Shown here in pieces: positions 50,267-61,452 of a stretch of DNA of 64,000 nucleotides; positions within the stretch are counted from its first letter, which is position 1, and each line of letters starts with the position of its first letter. The translations under genes were made by a program, and so were the position numbers. Below the pieces are notes generated by a model. That model had not been told where the DNA came from. It saw only the letters and a program-made list of their open reading frames with translations, and ran no database searches. Source of the DNA: Augochlora pura (taxonomy: Eukaryota > Arthropoda > Insecta > Hymenoptera > Halictidae); assembly GCF_028453695.1 (NCBI RefSeq), contig NC_135779.1:7638831-7702830 (forward strand). Direction: 5' to 3'.

Positions 50267-50903
50267 TCCGCGGCCTCGCAGCGAACACTGGAACCGAGAG
50301 TCACGGGTAACATTATCGCCGAGCCCGACGCGGTGCTACCGTTGCACGCAAACGGCCGCGGCCGCTCGCCATCGACACCGACGTTAACATCGCATCAACA
50401 TCAACGCCGACTCGGTCGTTTCGCATACCTCCCGCACACTCTTCCGGAAGAGTGATCCGCGCGCTGCCGCGAACCGAGCACCGCCTCTCGACCATCGTCG
50501 TTTTTCGGCGGAGGCGATTGCGCGATCCCGCGATTACACGATTACAGGATTACGAGATTACGGCGGTTGCGCGATCAGCCCCGCGTCCTGCGAACGCGTA
50601 CACCAGCGCGTTGCAAAACGCATCCCGTGTCTTTACATTGCCAGCCTTGTCTATCGAGTGTTCCAGGTTTTAATATTCAAACATTGTCGGTATATATATA
50701 TGCCGCTAAACAAAAGAGCGGTATGTTTCATGAACATAGGTCAATCAGAGCTTTATTAAACAGTTATAACAAATATACAAGATATAAAATAGTATACGAA
50801 TGGATCAATGTATTTTGCTACTTGACATCATTTTTACATTAATTTAAAAATCATAGACGATCTAGGATAGTAATCACTGCTTATAGAAACACGTTCAATG
50901 TAG

Positions 50904-51150
50904 TTAACCCTTTGCACTCGAGCGGTGACTCTGTGTCACCACTAAAATTGTTGCAGAACGTTCCGAAATAATTTTAATGTCTTGAAAAATTAAATTTCAA
51001 AAATTATTAAAACTATAACTGTTGTTATATGAGTTACAGGATTCAATTTCAATTGAACATAACCTCTTTACCTTATAAAATGGAGATTCTGTATGTTAGA
51101 AAAATGATTTTGGAATTACAATTAAAATGGCTTCCAGTGCAAAGGGTTAA
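50904..51150. mobile_element. TTAA-type MITE, family B, complete copy
   Basis: Left TTAACCCTTTGCACTCGAG, right CCAGTGCAAAGGGTTAA: inverted ends CCCTTTGCACT with TTAA on both sides. 247 bp, AT-rich, no ORF. At least four other copies or fragments in this window share its sequence. TTAA plus CCCTTTGC ends point to piggyBac-type mobilisation. Confidence 0.75.
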
Positions 51151-53486
51151 TATCGTTGATCTATTCGAGCCAATGTTCGCACTTGATGCCATAGAATATA
51201 CTTAGAGATTTTGAACATTAAAACCTAGTATACACTGTACAAAACTCATGACACAACCGTAGGCTATATAGCGTTGCTAGCGATCCCTGAATATTCCGAA
51301 CCGGAACGGTCCCTAGCCATTTTGTCGGTGACATTGACGCGACACGCTCGTTTCCTACAACGCGTTTTGTTTCACCGATTCGGGGAAACGGCAACGAGAC
51401 AATTATCGCAACGACGTCGATGGTGCAGCGATGATCGCGGTGTCTTCGCTGAGCGGCGAATCGATTCGTCGCGCGGTGCTCGCTTTCTATCCGGAACACG
51501 ACCGATCTCTCGCGATGCCCTGGAACTCTCGGGAATAAGCGACGATTATCGTTGCGAAACGTTCCGTGGATCGGCGTTTCAGAGCCTCGGAAAACGGGGC
51601 AACGGTCGGATCGGCGACGGTCGATCCATATGGAAGTCGCGAGAGCGCAGCCTCGTTGCTCGCGTGCCGCTCGCCTTTCGCGCATCTCGCGATCCGATGG
51701 AAAATGGAACACAGAAGGAAACCCGTCTCGGTGAAAAGTATCTTTTGCTCGTTTACCTGTCGCCGAGATCTTCTGGCTGCGACGCGGTCTTTCGTAGGCC
51801 GACGTTCGCGTTCCGGCGTATCCTTGTCTCCGGTTTATCGGTATTTCGGTGGCATCGGAGGCGTGCAAGCAACCGCTATCCAGAGGCGAGAGATGTACCG
51901 TTAACGCGACGAGGTGGACGACGGTCGCTGGACCGGTCGAGACTCGAAACGGATCGGATCGGTTCTGATTGGATCGAGTGCGTTCTGGTTCACTTACGTG
52001 TACACCCATGCAAAACCGGGACGCCGTGCGCTCGTGCCTTGTACCGCGGACAGGCAATTCGACGCGGTTCCGATCATGCGGAAGCAAAGGATCGCGTTCT
52101 CTTAACGGAGCACGCGATATCAAATGGTTTCGAAACGCTCGCGCGACCGAATTTCGAGACTGCTTCCATCGAGCGGTCGGAGCCGATCGTGGACCGCGTG
52201 CCGGAGAGCGCACTGTGTCGCCCGTACTTGTACGCGTCTGCAGGTTCGCGTCCGCAACCGCGAGATAACGGTTCGGTTACCTACTGCCTCTTATACGCGT
52301 GCCCGCAAGTATTTCGGCGCGCAGCCGCGGCGACCGCAATTATGTCCGAACTTTTCCGAAAACTCGAACTCGGCGGCGGTAGAGACCGGTCGGACAACGA
52401 ACTTGATCCGTGCACGGTAAGCGGCGGACCGAGACTCTTTCGGATTCGGGCTTGGCTGGTCTAAGCGAGAGCCGGCCTGCCCGGCCAACTGGTCGGCGTT
52501 CGCGAGCTGCGGGCTACAGGTTGCCGTCGAGGAAGGGGTACACGAGCTTCGTCAGCTACCTAGTTACCACCAATCTTTGAATCGTGCCGTTCCATACCGT
52601 TCCATGCCACGTCTTGCCGCCGCCGCCGCCGCCGCCACGCTCACCGTTCACCGTTCGCCGTTCTCCGTTCGCCGTTCACCGTACTACGTACCTGTCCTCT
52701 TTCTCTCTCTCCTTTCTCTCTCTCTCTCTCTCCCTCTCCCTCCACCGCGCTTTTACGCGCGCACCAACATAGAACCACGCGTCGACGCTCCTCCGCCGAT
52801 CCGTCGGAGTTCGCGGGTTTTCGCGTTTCTCCGCTAACGCGTTCGATCGAGGTTCACCGAACACGCGCGCTAGACTCGATTCCGCGAGCATTCGTGTCGG
52901 AGAGCTTTAACCGGAATCGCGAGCAGACCGAATCGAAAATGCCCGGCGCACATCCTGCAGGCCGTGATTCGACCTTTTTTTCCGGACCAACGGCTCGCCG
53001 TGATCGCGGGAAAACGCGGGCGTCGACCAAAAACGATCCGCGCTCGGCGCGTACCAACACCGACGCGAGCGCGCGCGCGCGCGCGTCTGTTGCTCGCTTT
53101 GCGAAGTAGGGTGCAGAAGGACGGTCTGTTCCGTCGCCGCGGAGAGATCGTTTTCTCGATTCAACCTGGCTTAACTGTAAACGGCTCCCACCTCCGATTT
53201 TCCTTCTCCCCGGCACCTCGGCTCGCTCCGTATCGCGTCGTATCGCGCCGCGGCTCATTCTCCTAACACCGGCAATTACGCGCAATTAACACGATTCACG
53301 AAGCAATACGCATCTAGCGCCGCAATCATCTTCGATCCGTGGATTTTATCGACGGGTTTGCGAGCAGCGACCGCTCGTGCGCCGAGCGCGATGTTCCTTG
53401 TCCTCTTTCTCTACCCTGTTGCCATTAGGCGACTCCGCGCGGTTTCGACGAGGCACAGTGGTCTACGAAATATTAATTTCTCAGCG

Positions 53487-53785
53487 TTAACACTTAACGG
53501 ACAGGCCCCGTAGATTCACGTTTTTCCATTCCGACTTCCCAGCACGGTCCCCGTAGATTTACGTTTTTGCTTGAATTTTTTAGTACGTTGCGTTAGCTTT
53601 TTTTCATTTTACGCACATTGTGTAATACTGTTATGAAATATTATAAGAAATATAATTGATTTAATAAAGTTTTATTGTAGTTACAACGCTTTGAATCCAT
53701 GCATTCATGTTTATTTAATTCCCGTGAAAAAAGGCCCGGAAGCAAGGAAAGACGAAGCAGATTCGACCCGTCCGTTAAGTGTTAA
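53487..53785. mobile_element. TTAA-type MITE, family D
   Basis: Left TTAACACTTAACGGACAGG, right CCCGTCCGTTAAGTGTTAA: 15-base inverted ends with one difference and TTAA flanks. 299 bp. Inside the left end, CCCCGTAGATTCACGTTTTT recurs 43 bases later with one change. Confidence 0.7.
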
Positions 53786-54329
53786 TGTATGGAGAAAATA
53801 TTTCTGCCTATGAACTGTTAACCATTTGAAGCTACGATAAACGCAACGTTAGTATTACCAGAAAACTCTCGCAATTAAATGTAACATTGTAAAGTTAAAA
53901 TTTTGAAATTGCTGTGTAAAGCATTTGATTTATTTACACAGTTGCGAGCATTGAAATACAGGTTTGTTCTATATCTTGGCGATTAATAGCGCCTATATTT
54001 TAGTAGCTTAATAACAGTTTAGGCACATCTTAATTAACGTGCAAGTAATATAATAACTGTAATTTAGACTTTAGGAACTATTTTAAAAGACGATAGAATA
54101 TGCTGGACAGCTGATTTGTCTCATACGAAAGCTTGCAGTATTGCGGGAAGGATCATGCAGATTTTAGCTGCGTTTACGAGCGCTTTCTAATTTTATGTGG
54201 ATTTTAACGCGGCATTTTTAACGTCGCGTCGCGTTAGTTCGACTCGCTGCGGAAATCAGTTGGCTGACTTCTTCGAGCAACGTTGAGCAAAGAGACGCAA
54301 ACGACGCTAGATTTTGGTTTTGACATTGA

Positions 54330-54740
54330 ATTTTTTTTTTATTATTAACGCAGTTGCAGCTTCCAAGAGGAAATTATTGTGCGACGTGTTTTACAAAGGT
54401 TGTTTTATAACAATAGGTTACATTCCTCTAGAATGGAGGAAACGCTGTTAAATATAGTTGCCGTAGGTTTATAAAGGATAACATTGGTTGACAGTGAAAG
54501 AGGAAAGCCTTGTTTTCCTAATTTGCCTATTAGTTTTAATCTTTGATTTTCTAGAAAAGGGCATTGCTATAATATGTGGTTCACATCCTGAATCTCATAT
54601 CCGCATGTACAACTAGGATCATCTGTTATATTTATTTTAGCCAGTGAGTAGGCGAAAGAAATATTGGCCTAGTTGGTTAATTCATTTCTAACAGAAGTTG
54701 GTCAGTATTCGCTACACCACCAATTGGAATATAAAACCCC
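54330..54740 (-). pseudogene. LINE (non-LTR retrotransposon) ORF2 C-terminal fragment
   Basis: On the minus strand, about 54410-54660 reads SLAKINITDDPSCTCGYEIQ, then DVNHIL, an in-frame TAG, then QCPFLENQRLK and KLGKQGFPLS, ending at TAA. The C-x-C...H...C pattern is the zinc-binding tail of jockey/I-type LINEs. Frames further upstream are broken. A poly(T) at 54331-54340 is the A-tail on the minus strand. A dead, 5'-truncated copy. Confidence 0.7.
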
Positions 54741-54797
54741 TCAAAGGAAGAATTTTTCTTTCTGTAAAAAGGGCTGAATTTTTCAAACGTCAATATA

Positions 54798-54930
54798 TTA
54801 GGTTGATACATATGAAATATCGGATTTTTATGTGAGTATAGAAGACTGCACATCTTTTTTCAAAAGCCATTGATTTAATCAAAGTGTGCCCCATATGTTT
54901 CAATACACTCTTCCTTTTCAAACATTTAGG
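54798..54930 (-). mobile_element. Mariner 3' end, left side of a composite
   Basis: Starts TTAGGTTGATACATATGAAA after a TA. On the minus strand it encodes a mariner-like transposase end, EECIETYGAHFD then stop, followed by the terminal repeat. The rest of the mariner, expected to the right, is absent. Confidence 0.7.
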
Positions 54931-54951
54931 TCAGTTTTCACGGGCTAAATG

Positions 54952-54995
54952 GATTCGATGGATGGATGGATGGATGGATGGTTGGATGGTTGGAT
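54952..54995. repeat. (GATG)n repeat, left of satellite
   Basis: GATG tetramers; the same repeat in the same orientation lies at 55726-55769. Confidence 0.85.
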
Positions 54996-55019
54996 GGATA
55001 GTCCGATAGACCGATAGCC

Positions 55020-55690
55020 CGATGATAGCCCGATATGACTATCGGACTATCGGGCTGTCGGGCCGGAATCGGGCCGTCGGGCCGCCATCGGGCTGTCGGG
55101 CCGCCATCGGGCCGTCGGGCCGGAATCGGGCCGCCGGGCCGCCATCGGGCCGTCGGGCCGGAATCGGGCTGTCGGGCCGGAATCGGGCCGTCGGGCCGCC
55201 ATCGGGCCGTCGGGCCGGAATCGGGCCGCCGGGCCGCCATCGGGCTGTCGGGCTGGAATCGGGCCGTCGGGCCGGAATCGGGCTGTCGGGCCGGAATCGG
55301 GCCGTCGGGCCGCCATCGGGCTGTCGGGCCGCCATCGGGCCGTCGGGCCGGAATCGGGCCGCCGGGCCGCCATCGGGCTGTCGGGCCGGAATCGTGCCGT
55401 CGGGCCGCCATCGGGCTATCATCGGGCTACCGGGCTAACATCGTGCTATCATCGGGCTATCGGGCTATCGTGCTATCATCGGGCTATTATCGGGTTATCG
55501 GGCTATCATCGGGCTACCATCGGGCTGTCGGACTATCATCGGGCTATCGGGCTATCATCGGGCTATCGGGCTATTATCGGGCTATCATCGGGCTATCGCG
55601 TTATCATCGGGCTATCGGGCTATCATCGGGCTATCGAGCTATCATCGGGCCCTCGGGTTAACATCGGGCTATCGGGCTATCATCCATAGA
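55020..55690. repeat. Satellite: 19-bp unit array and related shorter units
   Basis: From about 55050 to 55410 there are about 19 copies of a 19-base unit, ATCGGGCCGTCGGGCCGGA, with three variable sites. Itself two near-halves, it passes into ATCGGGCTATC-type units to about 55682. Because 19 is not a multiple of three and the unit lacks stops, frames stay open on both strands; these are not genes. Confidence 0.9.
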
Positions 55691-55725
55691 CCCATAGACC
55701 CATAGGCCCATAGGCACATAGGCCC

Positions 55726-55769
55726 ATAGATGGATGGATGGATGGATGGATGGATGGATGGATGGATGG
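55726..55769. repeat. (GATG)n repeat, right of satellite
   Basis: About ten GATG units, preceded by several CCCATAGAC-type units. Confidence 0.85.
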
Positions 55770-56499
55770 AGCGTCTCCGAAGTATCCGAAGCGCCTATAG
55801 ATCGTTGGGTTCTCAATTTATTGAGAAGGGAGAGGGGCAGAGGTGCGAGAGGGAAGTCGGCTTTCAGAGTTGCTCCTCGTGCGAGCTAAGGATTCGTGGC
55901 GAAACCGTGACGCGGAAACTTCTCCGCACTCTCCGTCTCTCCACCTATCGTCTTGCGTGTCTCTCTCTCTCTGTCTGTGTGTCTGTCGTTCCGTCGGTCT
56001 GTCTGTCTATGTGTCTGGCTGGCTGGCTGCTCAGTGTCGCCCGAAGCCAAGAACACCGTCAGAATTTTCTCCGGTTGGAACGGCGCGCTCTGCCAGCCCC
56101 CTGTTTGAAATTCGTTGGCTCTTGAGGGGCCGCGCGACCGATAATTCCGGGGACCAAGTGGATTAGAATTTTTCCTCGAGCGGTTCAATTAATTCTGCTC
56201 AACCTTCCGTTCGTCTCGGACACTCCGCCAGCCCTCTGCATCTTAAATCATCTCCGGCAGATCGATGATCTTCCGCGTTACTCGCCGCGCTTCATCGTGC
56301 TCTTGCACTCGCCTATGCGGTTCATAGGAATTGATTGCGTTAACATTTAGGCTCGAGTTGGCCACTTAAATGTAGTAATAAAAAAAATCGTCGTTCTAGG
56401 AAGGTACTGAAGGTTCTTTGATGGATGAAGGTTCTTTTAGTCGAGAGTGTATGAAAGACGTGTGTTTATGAATCTTTGGTTAAGAGACAGGCATTTCTG

Positions 56500-56623
56500 T
56501 ACTGAAATCTCGTTGAAAAAGATATAGTAAAACAAACGGGGTATATTTTGATTAAATCAACAACTTTTGAAAATTTTGAAAATATTCACTTAAACATCTG
56601 ACATTTCATATGCACCAACCTAA
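56500..56623 (+). mobile_element. Mariner 3' end, right side of a composite
   Basis: On the plus strand reads RYSKTNGVYFD then stop, a mariner transposase end, then the terminal repeat finishing TGCACCAACCTAA before a TA. It is an inverted, diverged partner of 54798-54930. Confidence 0.7.
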
Positions 56624-57420
56624 TACATTTCTTATCGTCTGATATACCAGCAGGCGTTGAGACAACTTCAACGACCTACTATACCGTAAGCTTCGACCTT
56701 GCGGCAACATTCAGAGAAAGCGAATGCCCATACCACTGTGCGAGGGTTAGCTTCCAGGTAGCCTCGTTAGTCGCAACCGATTGCAAAATGTTCCAATTCG
56801 TTCGGTGAACAGATCCGTGCTTTGCAAATCCCCGTTTGAACGTTCGCAGTCGCGGAGGCGTGGCGAACGAATGGAACGATAGGGCACGGAAAACGCGTCG
56901 CTTTCGCTGGCTCGAGGCGAAACTCCCGAGTTTTCCGACGCCTCTATGTAGAGCCTCTATGTCTGCCTCCCGCACGCATTTGCATAAGTTCTTCGGAAAC
57001 CGGATCACAATTTTTCCGTCCCGTCGTCACGCCTCGAGACGGCGACCGGATAGGGACGGAAGAGCGGATGATGGTTGCGAAGCTCATTTCGAGGAACACG
57101 TTCGCGTTTTTCAATCGCGAGGGGAACCGCCTCGCGGCAATCGCGTGACGCGCAAGGTCGGAAAGTCGTCGGTTGTTGCTCGTCGAGGGGCTCGCCTCGG
57201 GAATTAATCGAGCAGATCATAAATTCTCGCGTAGCGCGTGGAATGTCTGGTTTTCGAACGATATGGGTGTCGACAGAATCTTTTAACTCGCCGGCACGGC
57301 CACGCGATTGGTCAGTGCTCGAACGGGCAACGTAAACATGTTTTTCTTTTGCGCGAACGACAATCTCGTTGCAATTATGTCTATGCGCGTGTCGTCGGAG
57401 TTCGGGCGGTGCCGGTCGCG

Positions 57421-57428
57421 TATAAAAG
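57421..57428 (+). promoter_or_regulatory. TATA box of HGD
   Basis: TATAAAAG, 60 bases before the HGD start codon. A TCAGTG initiator-like motif lies at 57460-57465, a little further than the usual 30 bases. Confidence 0.6.
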
Positions 57429-57480
57429 ACCGCCAAGATGGGAAAGAACTGTTTATTCCTCAGTGGAAGAACACGGCAGA

Positions 57481-60400
57481 ATGAAGGACGATTTGAAGGT
57501 AAGACTGCTGGACTGGGTGATCGCGTCCTGTTTCGATCCACGGTTTCCTTCGTTGCAGTATCTCTCGGGATTCGGTTGCGACTTCACCAGCGAGGATGAC
57601 CGCTGTCCTGGTGCTCTGCCCGTCGGCCAAAACAACCCTCAGAGATGCCCGTACGAGCTGTACGCTGAGCAATTGTCCGGCTCGGCGTTCACCGGTGCGT
57701 AGTTCGACGGGTTAAAAAGATACCCGGAATTTCTGATTCAAAAACGTGCATGCATTTATTTTTATTTATTTACTTATTTATTTGGGCGGGCCATAGGGCC
57801 TGAAAGAGTCCTTTATACTTACTGTTGGGTTGTTGCAAAAGTAGTTTCGGTTATCGAAATAGATAGCTTATAAGATATCGGAATTACTTTCGCAGCAAAA
57901 TAATTAGTGTTGAATTTGATCGTGATCCATCAACCGTCGCGTTTACAGCAACTGTTCGTGTCGGTCGATCTCAAGTATGGCTCTGCAGCTTTTTGCGCCA
58001 ATTTCTAGAAACTGTACATTCACGAAAAGCGTGACGTTGAATGTTCCTTTTTCGACGTATGAAAAGGACGTATCTCGAATGCGACGAGATCAATCCTATC
58101 CGCAAAGGGTTAACAAATAAATACGTGGTGTTTCGTGTACTAATGCCGGATACTTAAACGTAATTTTGTCGCGTGCCGTAGCTCCCCGGTCTTCGAACAA
58201 GCGTTCCTGGCTCTATCGAATCCGACCTTCCGTCGTCCACGAGCCCTTCATCCCCGTCACAGGACTATCCGAACTCGAATACAACTGGGACACCGTTCGT
58301 TCGACGCCGAATCAGGTGAGTGAGTCTCTCTTCGTCGAGTGAGTCCCTCTCTGTCGAGCGAGTTCCCAAATGCTCTGGTTTTCAGCTGAGATGGAAGCCG
58401 TTCAGCGTGCCGAGCAGACAAGCCGCGGATGTCGATTTCATCGACGGTTTGCATACGGTTTGCGGTGCCGGTGACTGCCGCATGAGACAAGGGGTCGCGA
58501 TCCATGTGTACCTCTGCAACGCTTCAATGGGCGACAGGGCGCTCTACAACGCCGACGGGGATTTTCTGATTGGTATGCGCTGACTCTGGAAGGCTCGATC
58601 GCAGCCGCGGCGGCGATCGCAGGATCCTCTTCAGTGTAGTCAGCAAAAGTGGCTAAGCAAGGAGTGGGGGCAGACAGGATGACACAAATCGAAGCTGAAT
58701 TATTTTCAACTTCTAGCTAACACATCTCAGAAGTGGCACAAAATATCCTGAGATTGACATAGTTTCTAATACTATACGATATACTGCTGTTTCAAACGTT
58801 TTCGTTGCGATCTGGAACACGAAAGCTTTTCAGATTCTAATAATATAACAAACAACAAATTGGGAACTGTTTCACTGTCAGGATATTTAATGCCGTTTCT
58901 AAGATGAACTTGACGTTTAGAATAATTGAGTTTCACCGAAACAATTATTGATATTCTCTTACTTAATATATAATATAATATAATAAAAGTATATCATTAT
59001 AACATATTTATGTCTCGCGTGGCCTCCCGTACATACATGGCTTGCCCCCACCTCTTCGATAGCCTATTTTCTTGACTATACTGACCCTCTTTGAACCAAA
59101 GCTGTGTGCGTTTGTTACAGTGCCACAGCTGGGCGCGTTGCTAATCACCACCGAGTTCGGCAAGATACGATGCGAGCCGAACGAGATATGCGTGATCCAG
59201 CAGGGTATGCGGTTCCACGTGACGGTGTTCGGCCCGTCGCGGGGATACATTCTCGAAGTGTTCGACGGACACTTTCAGCTGCCCGAACTGGGTCCGATAG
59301 GTAATCGCGGAATCTTCTCGAGCGAGAGATCGTTGTTTTTCAAACGCGCTGTCGCTATCGTTTTGCCGGGGCAGGAGCGAACGGTCTGGCGAATCCGAGG
59401 GACTTTCAAACGCCAGTCGCCCGATACGAGGACCGCGAGACCGGTTACAAGATCTTCAGCAAGTTCCAGGGCAAGTTGTTCGTCGCCGAGCAACGGCACA
59501 GTCCCTTCGACGTGGTAGCTTGGCACGGAAATTACGTCCCTTACAAATACAATCTAGACAGATTCATGATCGTTAATTCGGTCTCCTTCGATCATTGCGT
59601 ACGTATCGCGATCGTTTCTGGCGCGTCGATCGCTTAAACCGACAACATGAATCGTTTTCATTCCAGGACCCCTCCATCTTCACCGTTCTGACGTGCCCGT
59701 CGTTGAAGCCTGGAACAGCGGCGGCCGATTTTGTCATCTTCCCGCCCCGATGGTCCGTGCAAGAACACACTTTTCGTCCGCCCTACTACCATCGTAAGTG
59801 AAACGTCGCGTATTTCGTTCGAAACAAACGAACTTGAGAAACACACCCGTTTCCATTTCTTTGTGCTTTTTCACTTTCTCGGCTAGTCGCTCAGCCGCCT
59901 GCCCGGTTGCCCAGTTGCCCGCTTTCTCGGTTTCCCGCTTTCCCGCTTTCCCGCTGAAACGTAAATAACGAGGCGTGGAGTAAACCGCTCGGCTCGTTCC
60001 GTCCTTTCCTTTACCACCGCGATTCGCTGTCAATTGAGCGATTCGCTGACGAGTGCTCCCCACCCCGACCGCCGCTCGCCATGCTAGACCGCTTCTAAAA
60101 ATCGCAGAGCCGCGAGACATCGGTGAAAACTTGAAATTTTCTCCAATTACATCGATCGACTTCCTTTTTCTTTCACGACGATAATTCTTGCGTTTCTTGC
60201 GCTGGCGAACGTGCAATTCCATCCAGTCCCCCTCCCGCCGTTGCCCTGATCGTCGTTGATCGTCGCCGATCGCCAGCTGCTACCTCTCTTTTCTATTTTA
60301 CCGTTCCCGTCGTTGAACGGCCGCGTATCGAACGCATCTGCGCGAGCGAACGTCACTTGACGCCGACGACTTTGACCCTCAGGAAATTGTATGAGCGAGT

Positions 60401-60714
60401 TCATGGGCCTCGTGAAGGGACACTACGAAGCCAAAGAGGAAAGTTTTCATCCGGGCGGTGCGACGCTGCATTCGATTATGACGCCTCACGGGCCGGATGC
60501 GCGCTGTTTCGAAACCGCTTCGAGCTGCGAGCTCGGGCCCGAGCGCATCGCTGACGGAACCATGGCTTTCATGTTCGAGACCTGTTACAGTTTGGTGGTC
60601 ACCGAATGGGCAACCACGGTTTCCAACAAACTCGACCACGATTACAACAAGTGCTGGGAACCTCTTAAGAAGCACTTCGACCCGAACGCCAAGCCCGAAA
60701 TCACCGTGCCTTGA
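57481..60714 (+). CDS. HGD: Homogentisate 1,2-dioxygenase
   Basis: Eight exons join in phase: 57481-57498, 57559-57694, 58182-58315, 58386-58572, 59121-59300, 59375-59598, 59667-59793 and 60383-60714. They encode 445 residues, the length of human HGD. Homogentisate is oxidised to maleylacetoacetate in cytosolic tyrosine breakdown. Landmarks: YLSGFGCDFTSEDDRCPGAL, QNNPQRCPYELYAEQLSGSA, FGKIRCEPNEICVIQQGMRF, VVAWHGNYVPYKYNL, DFVIFPPRW, YYHRNCMSEFMGL and MTPHGPDARCF. By my count the iron ligands fall at His335, Glu341 and His371, as in the human enzyme. Exon 1 is only six codons (MKDDLK) and intron 1 only 60 bases, so reading through intron 1 gives a misleading longer ORF. No break is seen. Confidence 0.98.
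57745..57815 (-). repeat. AAAT-rich retroposon-like tail in HGD intron 2
   Basis: On the minus strand a GGCCCTATGGCCCGCCC block runs into AAATAAATAAG repeats, like the 3' end of a non-LTR element. No coding part. Confidence 0.3.
57825..57905. mobile_element. Mini-mariner hairpin in HGD intron 2
   Basis: Left TTGGGTTGTTGCAAAAGTAG, a mariner-type terminus. The complement of the right half reads TTTTGCTGCGAAAGTAATTC. The two ends sit about 80 bases apart with almost nothing between, like the human MADE1 element. The right terminus is decayed. Confidence 0.6.
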
Positions 60715-60808
60715 TCGCTCGCCGTCGTTTCCCTCAAATGTGTAACGTGCCGCGACTAAACATCACCTTTCTATGTGTATTTTCGTACCTGTAAACCATG
60801 CTCCAGTA

Positions 60809-60814
60809 AATAAA
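60809..60814 (+). terminator. Polyadenylation signal of HGD
   Basis: AATAAA 95 bases past the stop codon. Confidence 0.7.
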
Positions 60815-60907
60815 TGATAAACAAGTACTACATACGATTGCTAGTAGCATACAGATTATTCCATAAATTGAATCTAATCGTAGCGTACGAGACTCGTCGA
60901 ATTTATA

Positions 60908-61288
60908 TGTATATGGTTACAGTTTACTGTGGCCTGGATAGGCCCGCCAGATGTTATTTGGCAACTACTCTCCAGAGAGAACCACTACGAAGAGAACCAC
61001 CGACTTAGATGTTACGTCGGAACGACTTGGAAAAACCCTGCCCTCGACTTTTACGTCTCATTGGACAAGTTGGATCTACCTGTTAAGGAAGCGACTCGTT
61101 TAGTCAACTCTGGTCGTCGCTTAGCGCCGGCCAGGGTTGTCCAGCGGGGACCACGAGGAGGTAGAGTCGCCGGCATAAGCCCGATCCCGTGCAGGTTGGC
61201 GGCAGACGAGGCTGCTACCGACAAAGCCCTACTGCTTCGGCACCGAAGTGCCGCCTGCTACCGCAGTCAGGGCTTGTATATGGTTACA
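60908..61288. mobile_element. 353-bp insertion flanked by 14-base direct repeats
   Basis: TGTATATGGTTACA occurs at 60908-60921 and 61275-61288, exact. The GC-rich sequence between differs from its AT-rich surroundings. A target-site duplication from a retroposon is the simplest reading. No A-tail is seen and the family is unknown. Confidence 0.55.
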
Positions 61289-61452
61289 TAAGAAACAGGT
61301 ACATTTCTTTGAATTATTATTGCAAATAATTCGCCACACTGATTGCTCATTGTAGCTATAAATAATACGTACCGCGATAACTACGAGATACGATGCAAAC
61401 GTCTGCAAGAATCTGTTGCTTTATAAAATTTAAATATAGCGCTGTTCTTCGT

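Larger units (their letters stand above)
50267..57420. other. Repeat-rich interval between forked and HGD
   Basis: The genes on either side are divergent. The stretch 51.2-53.3 kb is GC-rich, with long ORFs on both strands (396 codons plus, 331 minus) that overlap each other and match nothing known. It may carry 5' exons or promoter of forked. The rest is AT-rich with the elements listed below. A 10-bp unit (CGATTACA-like) repeats about four times at 50532-50566. TC runs lie near 52700-52740. Confidence 0.5.

Noticed and set aside
51218..52464. Long ORFs on both strands (396 codons plus, 331 minus)
   Set aside because: They overlap each other in a CpG-rich block, are rich in Arg and Ser, show no recognisable domain, and stop-free stretches are expected in such DNA.
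55022..55661. Repetitive ORFs of 100-200 codons
   Set aside because: They are translations of the 19-bp satellite in every frame.
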